This document shows, piece after piece, positions 51,873-63,200 of a stretch of 64,000 nucleotides of DNA. The DNA is from Eriocheir sinensis. Lineage: Eukaryota; Arthropoda; Malacostraca; Decapoda; Varunidae. The notes below the pieces were generated by a model. It ran no database searches and was not told where the DNA came from. It saw nothing but the letters and a program-made list of their open reading frames with translations. Position 1 is the first letter of the stretch, and every line of letters starts with the position of its first letter. Position numbers and translations under genes: made by a program. Where the stretch lies: contig NC_066528.1 of the NCBI RefSeq assembly GCF_024679095.1, positions 18,252,832 to 18,316,831 of the forward strand, read 5' to 3'.

Positions 51873-53641
51873 AGGGGATCGTAGTGTCGCTCTTTATAAC
51901 AAGGCTCCCTGATAGACCTGTGTTTCCTGACTGCCCGCTAGATCATGTTACAGACACCCTCACCACCACCACCACCAGCTCCACCAATATATTGTTAATT
52001 ATTATATTGTTATTATGATTGTCTGTATGTTCGTTATTATTTTTTCTTTCCATTTCTTCCTATTTTCCTCCTTTTTCCTCATTTCTCTTTCTTCCCCCTT
52101 TTTCTCCTTCTCTTTTCTTTCTTTTCTTCCTCTTCTCAAACATTTGGGCGCCTGAGCACAGATTCGACAAGGCTTTCACAGGAGTTTTAGGCATATCCAG
52201 GGTAGTTTGATGTGTTTTGGGCATTTTCAGGGGTAGTTTGGTGAGCTGTGGGGCATTTCCAGAGGTAGTTTGATGAGTTTTGGGCATTTCCAGGGATAGT
52301 TTGATGAAGTTGGGGCATTTCCAGGGGTAGTTTGATGTGTTTTGGGCATTTCCAGGGGTAGTTTGATGAGTTTGAGGCATTTCGAGCGGTAGTTTGTTGA
52401 GTTTGGGGCATTGCCAGGGGTAGTTTGATGTGTTTTGGGCATTTCCAGGGGTAGTTTGTTGAGTTTTGGGCATTTCCAGGGGTAGTTTGATGAGTTTGGG
52501 GCATTCCAGCGGTAGTTTGTTGAGTTTGGGGCATTGCCAGGGGACGTTTGTTGAGTTTGGGGCATTGCCAGGGGTAGTTTGATGAGTTTTGGGCATTTCC
52601 AGGGGTAGTTTGATGAGTTTGGGGCATTTCCAGGGGTAGTTTGTTGAGTTTGGGGCATTTCCAGGGGAAGTTTGTTGAGTTTGGGTCATTTCCAGGGGTA
52701 GTTTGATGAGTTTAGGGCATTTCTAGGGGTAGCTTGATGAGTTTGGGGCATTTCTAGGGGTAGCTTGATGAGTTTGGGGCATTTCCAGGGGTAGTTTGAT
52801 GAGTTTGGGGCATTTCCAGGGGTAGTTTGATGAGTTTGGGGCATTTCCAGGGGTAGTTTGGTGAGTTTGGGGCATTTCCAGGGGTAGTTTGGTGAGTTCG
52901 GGATATTTCTAGGGGTAGTTTGGTGAGTTCGGGGCATTTCAGGGGTAGTTTGGTGAGTTTGGGGCATTTTCAGGGGTAGTTTGATGTGTTTTGGGCATTT
53001 CCAGGGGTAGTTTGTTGAGTCTTGGGCATTTCCAGGGGTAGTTTGGTGAGTTTGGGGCATTTCCAGGGGTAGTTTGATGAGTTTGGGGCATTTCCAGGGG
53101 TAGTTTGATGAGTTTGGGGCATTTCCAGGGGTAGTTTGATGAGTTTGGGGCATTTCCAGGGGTAGTTTGATGAGTTTGGGGCATTTCCAGGGGTAGTTTG
53201 GTGAGTTTTAGGCATTTCCAACCTCCTCATCCTTTGTATCTCATCTACGTAACCTTTCTAAGCGTTGAGGGCTGAGAGAGGAAGCGAGGGAGAAAGATTG
53301 GAAAGGAATTAACTTATCCTTCCCACACTCACACCGAGGACGAGCGACTATTGGCGTTTAACTTTTATTACGGGCAGGAGTAGAGCGTCGGGGTAGCGGG
53401 GTATCGGGGTATCGGCTGTCCAGGGATGGTTAAGACTGGGTTCTGACTTTCGTTCGGCGTCGTAAGTTGTTGCGTAACCAGAGGAAGGAAGGACGTCCGG
53501 GGTGGGTGAAGGAGAACGATGAGGAATAGGAAAAAAAGGAAAGAAAATGAGAACTCGAGGGTTTGAGGTGATTTTTTTGTGGGGTGATGTGAAGTTGGGG
53601 CTGTGATGATTGTTGTTGTTGTTGTTGTTATTAGCACGCAT

Positions 53642-53695
<54 letters not shown>

Positions 53696-54219
53696 AAGTA
53701 GTTGATCTTGTTGCTGTTACTGTTGTGGATGTTCTTTTATTGTTTATTATTATTATTATTATAGTGTTTCTGTTGTTAGTGTTAGTGTTTTTTCTTCCTT
53801 TTCTTCCTTATTTTCTTTCTTTTTCCTCCCATTTCTCTTAATCCTTTGTCTCCTTCTTCCTTCTTTCCTTTCTTTTCTTCCTCTTCTTCGTCTTTTCTTC
53901 TTCTTCTTCTTCTTCTTCACCGTAGTAGTAGTAGTAATAGTAGTTGTTGTTGTTGTTGCTCTTCTATATCATCATTCTAGAGAGGAAGAAATACGCATCG
54001 GGAAGCCTTGTATCGACAGCTAGGGAGGGGGGGAGGGGGTCAATAGGGGGGTGAAAGTGAGGGTGAGGGGGGTGAGGGGGTTCCAAGAGCTTATACCAGG
54101 CTGAAAACTTCCTGCTTCCTCACTTTTTTATTTTTATTTTATTAATGGAAAAAGCCAGTGTAATGCGATTCTGTGCCCTGTTCTTTTACTTGCATTACGG
54201 GGATTCTTATAGTTTTGGC

Positions 54220-54254
<35 letters not shown>

Positions 54255-57200
54255 AAGGATCTTCTGTATAACTTGATGCAGTGTTTAGTCGTCGTCTATA
54301 TCTTTTGCTCCTCTTGTGTTAATAAAGTTTTGGCAACATTATTACGCTCGCAAGTTGTATAGGCATATGTGATGAGTAAGGTGCTTCAATATGACTTTCA
54401 ATTTATGGTCTTCACATGTTTCCGTTTCAGCGCTCAACCACACATTAGACAAACCTTTCCTATGAGATTTCGGTCTTTCTAAGGGTAGTTTTATAACACC
54501 TCTTAAAGTTTGACACCTTTTCTGTACCATGAACCAAAAACGAACATATTAGAACACGATTGTATAGCTTCTCGTATAGTTGACTCTTCCTCTGCACCAT
54601 GAACCTAAAACAAAGACATTAGAACCAGGGGTAGTTATAGTTTGACCCTTCCTCTGCACCATGAACCTAAAACAAAGACATTAGAACCAGGGGTAGTTAT
54701 AGTTTGACTCTTCCTCGGCACCATGAACCTAAAACAAAGACATTAGAACCAGGGGTAGTTATAGTTTGACCCTTCTTTTCTACCATGAACCTAAAACAAA
54801 GACATTAGAACCAGGGGTAGTTATAGTTTGACCCTTCTTTTCTACCATGAACCTAAAACAAACACATTAGAACCAGGGGTAGTTATAGTTTGACCCTTCC
54901 TCTGCACCATGAACCTAAAACAAACACATTAGAACCCGATTTTATAGCACTTATTATAAAATGACCCTACTTTTCTACCATGAACCTAAAACAAACACAG
55001 TAGAAAAGCCCCTCTTATGTTTTGACCCTTCTTTTCTACCATGAACCTAAAACAAACACAGTAGAAAAGCCCCTCTTATGGTTTGACCCTTCTTTTGTAC
55101 CATGAACCTAAAACAAACACAGTAGAACAGCCCCTCTTATGGTTTGACCCTTCTTTTGTACCATGAACCTAAAACAAACACAGTAGAAAAGCCCCTCTTA
55201 TGGTTTGACCCTTCTTTTCTACCATGAACCTAAAACAAACACAGTACAAAGGCCCCTCTTATGTTTTGACCCTTCTTTTCTACCATGAACCTAAAACAAA
55301 CACAGTAGAAAGGCCCCTCTTATGGTTTGACCCTTCTTTTGTACCATGAACCTAAAACAAACACAGTAGAAAGGCCCCTCTTATGGTTTGACCCTTCTTT
55401 TGTACCGTGAACCTAAGCAAACACTCATTTGGACCCGATTAATCTCCTCTTCGGTCTCTGGAAATAGCTGTTCACCCTCCTCGTCTCCCCTCCAGGAACC
55501 AGGCGAGGTCGGACTACACGTACAGCGCGTCTCTGACCTACCGAGATCGAGTGACACCAGACCGGAAGATCGGGTCTCCCAACATGGCGCGGCGGGGGCT
55601 GAGGGGTGGGAACATCAATTACATTCAGTCGCCGGATTTCTCCTCATCAGACCTGTCTATCGAGAATGATGACAGTAGCCAACTGAACCTCAGAACGAGA
55701 ACAATACTCCGCCCCATGGATGCCCTCTCAGGTAGGCTGCCACCCCCGCCTCTAGTGGTTCCCGGGTCTCCCTAAAGTGCAGTGCTTAGGGCCTTTCTTC
55801 TTGTGCTCTGCCTGGCCCTTGATGTCTCGTGTCTAAACCCCGTGTTCTTAAATGTATCAGCACTTGAGTTTGCTTGTTTGAAGAGTCTGGTTGTGGAATT
55901 TCAGTGGAGTGTTTTGTGAGCCTGGTGATAGTTTTGCTGGTTGTGGAATTTGAGTGGAGTGTGTTTAACTGGTTGTGGAATTTCAGTGGAGTGTTTTGTG
56001 AGCCTGGTGATAGTTTTGTTGGTTGTGGAATTTCAGTGGAGTGTGTCTAACTGGTTGTGGAATTTCAGTGGAGTGTGTTTAACTGGTTGTGGAATTTCAG
56101 TGGAGTGTTTTGTGATCCTGGTGATAGTTTTGCTGGTTGTGGAATTTCAGTGGAGTGTGTTTAACTGGTTGTGGAATTTCAGTGGAGTGTGTTTAACTGG
56201 TTGTGGAATTTCAGTGGAGTGTGTTTAACTGGTTGTGGAATTTCAGTGGAGTGTTTTGTGAGCCTGGTGATAGTTTTGCTGGTTGTGGAATGTCAGTGGA
56301 GTGTGTTTAAATGGTTGTGGAATTTCAGTGGAGTGTTTTGTGAGCCTGGTGATAGTTTTGCTGGTTGTGGAATGTCAGTGGAGTGTGTTTAAATGGTTGT
56401 GGAATTTCAGTGGAGTGTTTTGTGAGCCTGGTGATAGTTTTGTTGGCTGTGGAATTTCAGTGGAGTGTGTTTAACTGGTTGTGGAATTTCAGTGGAGTGT
56501 TTTGTGAGCCTGGTGATAGTTTTGCTGGTTGTGGAATTTCAGTGGAGTGTTTTGTGATCCTGGTGATAGTTTTGCTGGTTGTGGAATTTCAGTGGAGTGT
56601 GTTTAACTGGTTGTGGAATTTCAGTGGAGTGTTTTGTGATCCTGGTGATAGTTTTGCTGGTTGTGGAATTTCAGTGGAGTGTGTTTAACTGGTTGTGGAA
56701 TTTCAGTGGAGTGTGTTTAACTGGTTGTGGAATTTCAGTGGAGTGTGTTTAACTGGTTGTGGAATTTCAGTGGAGTGTGTTTAACTGGTTGTGGAATTTC
56801 AGTGGAGTGTGTTTAACTGGTTGTGGAATTTCAGTGGAGTGTGTTTAACTGGTTGTGGAATTTCAGTGGAGTGTTTTATGATCCTGGTGATAGTTTTCCT
56901 GTTTTTTAGTAGTGTTTGCATATTGTAAAGTGAACCAGTACAGAGCAACTAGACATGAGCAGAATTTTATACATGTGCTCTTGACATCTGTGTTTGGCGC
57001 TGCAGACAACAGCGATGTCGAGGAGGAGGTGGTGGTGCCGGTGGCCAGGAGAACGCGGTCCAGCAGGAGTCGTAGCTTGGACGTTGTGCCAAGAGTCAAC
57101 GGGTCAACTGTAACCAGAACCGTAACCTCCAGTAAGTGATCAATTGGAGATACAAGTGCAGCCTTTTTAAATTTTTCAGATTGCGAAACTATGGTGAATC

Positions 57201-60200
57201 TGATATTGCACAAGGTAGTGAAATAAGACATACTAAACTGAGACAATTCCCTTTAATACACTGAGAGAATTCCCTTTAATACCCTGAGACAATTCCCTAC
57301 AGCCTACACCACCACAAAGACACTGCATCGTGGCCTTGATGTTGAAAGTGACGTTGATGACGGCACGGAGTCCACAGTCCCTCGGCGGGCTACCCCACTC
57401 ACAGCCCGAAGCGGCACTCCTTTGGCCAGGGCCGGCACCCCCACCAGTAGGACCAACTCAAGGTCGTCAGTGTCCGGTGATGGCGTGGGCAGAGGCTACA
57501 CACTTGCCAAGGGAGCCATTGCTGAAGACGTGGAAGAGGAGGAGGCGGAAGGTGGTAAGGGTATTCCTCTTTGTTGTATTATTAAAGTAATGTGGAAACT
57601 GCGGGTTCTTGTAGCTCTCGTACGACAAATGTTTGAATTTTGTCTGTTCTTTTGTTTTGAGCAGCGTCTAGTAGGCTTTTTTTTGTGTTTTTTGTTTTTT
57701 AATCTTCAACTGCCTCCTTTGCGGTAAAGAAAAAAAAGCATTCATTTTCAGGCGAAGGTAAAATTAGGGGGTAGACTATCCTAATTTTGCTCACACTCAT
57801 TATATCTTGGAAAATCTTAGGAAACAGCTTCGGGATCAAAACGAGAGTGACCAAAAAAGGAGACAGCTTAGGGGTCAAAACAAGTGACAAAAAAAACAAA
57901 AAAAAATCATAAATCTCTCCCCAGAATCACTATTGACGTGGAGGACGCTGAGTTGGCGCAGCGTGAAGCGGATCACCACCTACATCACCACGACCGTCAT
58001 TATGATGGTGGTGCGGACAGTGACATCCCAGCAACAGCAACAACAACAACAATCAAGCACCTCGGACTCCATCTCAACCTCGACCTCAACCTCTGAAAAG
58101 CTATCAAAACACTCCTTCTGGTCGAGCGTAAGGAGCAGCAGTCGATGGGTGGTGGACGCAAGCACAAGAATAGTCACCTCCTCTCGGGAACACTTAAAGA
58201 AAAGACCAATTCTCATCTGGATCCCTCTCATTCCCCTCCTGCTCCTCCTGGTTCTCGTGGGTAAGTTCCAGGAGTCGTCTCATCGTACCTAGACCAGTGG
58301 GGAGAGGAAGCATGGTTTTTTTATCCGTCCTTGGTTTTGCATGATGGATAACTAATGTAAATGATAGCGGTTGCTTTGTCCGTAGTTACAGGTCAGTGGA
58401 AACACGCAGAGGGCTTTCTGAATTCAGGTTACATGGGTTGAGTTGGTGTTGTTTTGGTATGTGTAATCTTTGGGCTCTGCGGTTTGATTTATTCTTGGGT
58501 TAACTTGGTCTCGTCAAATTTTACTGGTTTTTTTTTCACTTTTCTTTTTTCTTTATCATTTTTTTCTTCATTTTCTTTCCTTTCATCAAATTTTACTCTT
58601 CTTTTTTATTTTTATCTTTTGGGTTAACTCGGTCTCGTCAAATTTTACTATGATTTTTTTCACTTTTATTTTTTTCTTTATTGTTTTTCTTCCTCATTTT
58701 CTTTTCTTTTTCATCTAATTTTACTCTTTTCTTTTTCTTTTTCTTTTTTTATTTTTGCCATTTAATTTCCACTTGGTTAACTTGGCCTCATCAAACTTTA
58801 CTTTATCTTTTATTATATTTTTAAACTTTTTTTTTTCTTCTATTATTCTTTCTTTTTTATTTTATTTTTTACTACCTTTTTTTGGGGGGAGGGAGGGAGG
58901 GGGGGGGGACTGTGGCATGTTCTATTTGAGACCTGCTTACTGTGCTATATAATTTTTTTGTTCATTATTTTGTAGCTTATGTTAACCTTCAATGACACTA
59001 CTTAATCATGCTGTAAAGAAGCCCTATTGCATATTCATCCTTATCAGAACTCATGATTAAAATTCGACGTACATCATGTAATGCGTATCCATGTTCTCTA
59101 TGAGGTATGCGAGTGTCCATGGCCCTCACAGCTCGAAAGGAACAGAACATATTAACCCAGTAGCAGCGGGGATCATGTTTCTTAATGGTCCCTCTAAGCA
59201 AGAAAAATGAGAAAAATCACCCCTCATAAACCATTTCATAATATATATCAAAGCATTTGTGATCAGATTATGTATCATCTATTTTTGGGGGTTTATATCA
59301 TGGCACAAATTTGGCCCATCACTGCTACACGGTAAAGCCACAAATTTGGCCCATCGCTGCTACACGGTAAAGCCACAAATTTGACCCATCACTGCTACAC
59401 GGTAAAGCCACAAATTTGGCCCATCGCTGCTACACGGTAAAGCCACAAATTTGACCCATCGCTGCTACCGGGTTAACATTAGAAAAATCACTACAACAGG
59501 AATACCTAAGCTTTTCAATTTATTTTTTTGTTATTGCGGGTCTGGTGTATTGTTAATTTGTCAGGTTTGCTCTTGAAGTGTTGAACTAATACTATAATCC
59601 AACTGTTTCAAATAATCCATTGAGGCGGTGGGTTTCACGGGTCCTTTCCTCCCCTCTGCTCTGCCACACAGTCCCAACACCTATTTCCTCTCATGTTTAC
59701 CTATAGCTAGCATATGAGAGGAAGAGATATAGGTGTTGGGTGGAAAGGAAACGCAGAAGCCACCGCCTAAATGCTCTTTTTGAAATGGTTTGGCTATAGA
59801 ACACTACTCTTGCATCCACCTGGGATTTGTACGTCAGGCAGTGGTTGATGTTTGTAGTGTAGTCCGTACTCTCTGTCTCTCAGTCTTTCTTCATGTAGCG
59901 TAAAACTCACAGGTCTGTTGGAATGGCAGTAGTGTGTTGGTTTGGAGTTCTCATTATTTTAATCATCATTACCCCTCTCTTCATTTTGGCAGTAATCTAA
60001 TAGTTTGCAATACACCCAGATTTCATAAGAGGGTAATCAACTATATATCTTATTGAATTATTAGTGCTCTACAAATGCTGACTTATTAATATCATCATTC
60101 TTGATATCTGTCCTCCACCAGAAAACTTTGGAACTTGTTTTTCAAGTTCTCAGAAGGAGGAGGAGGAGGAGGAGAGGCATGCCCCTTGAGAACTAGATTT

Positions 60201-63200
60201 CATTGACCTTAATCGTGTGGCAATGATTCCTTTTCCTTTGCAGTATCAGTTCACATTTGTCTTTGCTGCAAAATGCTTGGATCCTTTATTAATTTTTTTT
60301 ATTGTTGATTTTAAAATGTGTGGGGAATATTGACTCTTGATGCTGGAGACTCAGTGTTGTGATATTAGATGTCTACCTTAGAAATTGTGGTTCTGCCATG
60401 CCAAGCAAATCTGTTCATTAAAATGTCAATAAAAAGTTGTGATTTTCAGGTTGCCACTCCTCACAAGACAACCATGAACAAAGTGGTGGGAACCAGTGAT
60501 TGATTGGCAACAGTGTTTCTGTCCTTGAGAATGGCATTTAGTGACTCTTATCACACTTGCATCTTTTCCTTCCTGACTCCATTTCTTAGTTCCATAGTTG
60601 TTGAATATTTACACCATTACAATTAGTGCTTGATTTTTTTGTAGGTTTGTGCATGTTTGCCTAGTTGTAGCATATGGGTTTGCATGTATTCAGTCGTCCC
60701 TCAAATAGTACGGTTTCCAATAGTTTGGTTTCGGTTTTATGTGGATTTTCATGGAAGATTTTTTTAGGATTTTAAAATTTTCCGACGAGCAGGAAATTTA
60801 AAAATCCTTAAAAGATCTTCTTCTGTGACAATCCGTATAAAACCAAAACCGAACTATTGGAAGCCATACTATTTGAGGGATGACTGTACTTGCTTATGTG
60901 TGAGTGCGTTTGTTTCTTTGCATTTATTACTTCAGTATTTAGTGTTGTGACCCTTGCTGAGCTATTCTCACCCACTAATACATGAATGGCAGGATGGTTT
61001 GGTGTCTGGGACCAAGCAGGCGGTTGTCAGTGGACCTCCGATCCTGCCCGGAAGTAGCGATCTCATAGTAAATCTGCATGAAAAATTAGATAGCAGAAAA
61101 AATACTAGATAAAACAGTGTCGGACTTGCATGAGGACGCTGCATGCTATAATATTATTCTTAACCTGTAGCCACTAATTAAGTAGATAAGCATAAAGTCC
61201 TTAGTAGCTTATGTTATTTAAATATACAATTCAAGAATCTTACCAAGCGTAGAGTAGACAATACAAAAACAATCGTGCTTCTTGGGCATTCTTCTGATAA
61301 CATGGTTCACGGTGGTGGAAGAATGTTTCCATAAGAGGAGATGGGAGGCTAACATCAATATTTAACTCTTAAATAATTGAGTAATAATTGTAATAGCTTT
61401 TGCCTACTTTTTCAGCTGTACTAAAATTGTATTTTACATGTTATCAGAAGAATGATGACCTAATGTAAATTTTCTTCACTAACAGCATCCTGGTGGCTGT
61501 TGCAGTCTGGTGCCAAGACAGGTGACTCAGCTGACCCCTCACAGACCACTGAAGGACCTTCTTTCCTGTCCTATACCTTGAGCACAGCATCTGAACTTAC
61601 TAACTCGGTGACTAGCGGCATCTATCGCGCCCCCATTCTGGCTTGGGAAGCTGCCACAGGTGCGGTGGCCTGGGTTATGTCTATGTTCACAGCCGGCATC
61701 TCTGCATTATGGGTCTCAGTCACGAGCATGGCCACTTGGCTTTGGTCTGTGGCACACGCTGGCTTAACCCTCCTCCTGCAGACACTCTACCTCATGCTGG
61801 AACTCCTTCAGATTGTGGCCTTAGCAGTAGTAACTTCCTTCTCCTCATCTGTCTCTTACATTTTTGGCTTCCTCTTCCCTGTCGCACCCACAAAGGGATC
61901 TGAAGGAGCAGAAAGTGAAACCTCTGCATGGTTGTCAGGGCAAGCCTCCATGGATTGGGTGTCACAGGCATACACAAGTGTGTCAGAAGCTGCCCAGAAA
62001 ACACAGACATGGGTGTGGGAAGGGTGGCTGTGGCTGGTGATTTCTGTGGCTGACGCTCTCACGGCCGTGGCTTCCTCCCTCCTGTGGCTCCTGGGCCTGG
62101 TGTGGTCTCTGCTATGGTTCCTGGTATCTGGACTCTGGACTGTACTGGTCTACATTTTTACTGGCACCATTGGTTTGTTTTCGTCGACCTCTGCTGCCAT
62201 CACCTCATCACTTGTGGAAGCGTCGTCTTCAGTGGCCAGCACAGTCCAACTGGTGAGTGATGATTTTAAAACCTTGTAATTCTTGCAGGATAATTTGTTT
62301 AGAACCTCCTCAATGATATTCATGTGTTTGTATGTTTTGTCTGTAAGTATTTGAATTTGCAAAATTTTAAAGCAAATTTTGTGTTAAGGATTAGTGATGG
62401 ACAGTTTACTCGCCAGTTGTTCCTGCCACTGTCCAAGAAATCGGGGTCTGTGATAAAGGAAGAGAACACTTTGCATGTGTCTCAGTCCAACTCTGTGAAT
62501 GGCCCCGACGTTAGTGTTGCCGGGGTGTCTGTTGAGGACGTTGTGAGCAGAGTGTTGAAGAGCACGGAGCTGGCAGCACTCATCACTTCCATTTCCTCCC
62601 AGAACACTGCCAAAAGCCAGTCTGCTACTGAGGACATTCACTTAATTGTCAAGTAAGAAATAGGTCATCATCAGTTATTGTTGTTTTTATTAGATGTAGT
62701 TTTGTGGTATTTACATGATCAATATTAACCCAGTAGCAGCGGGGATCGTGTTTCTTAATGGTCCCTCTAAGCGAGGAAAATGAGAAAAAATCATCACTCA
62801 TACAAACCATTTCATAATATATATCAAAGCATTTATGATCAGTTTGTGTCATCAATTTTGGGGGGTTTATATCATGGCACAAATTTGGCCCGTCGCTGCT
62901 ACACGGTAAAGTCACAAATTTGGTACGTTGCTGCTACACGGTAAAGTCACAAATTTGGCCCATCGCTGCTACACGGTAAAGCCACAAATTTGGTACGTTG
63001 CTGCTACACGGTAAAGTCACTAATTTGGCCCATCGCTGCTACACGGTAAAGTCACAAATTTGGCCCGTCGCTGCTACACGGTAAAGTCACAAATTTGGCC
63101 CATCGCTGCTACCGGGTTAAGTTGTGGGTTTGTTTGACTCCCTTATGTAGCAACTGCAAAGACCTTCCATCATTACAGTGTTGTGTGAAAGGAGTGGTGA

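Noticed and set aside
52060..52689. 209-codon minus-strand frame of QTHQTTPGNAP repeats
   Set aside because: Tandem 31-bp array open in every minus-strand frame, derived from a transposon arm. No start context or flanking exon.
55941..56688. Frames with SGVCLTGCGISVECFV repeats
   Set aside because: They come from the 32/50-bp intronic array.
57884..58096. Second open frame in exon h reading ITIDVEDAELAQREADHHLH
   Set aside because: It looks protein-like but stops before the transmembrane segment and does not match the phase of the flanking exons. The chosen frame joins both neighbours and encodes the helix.
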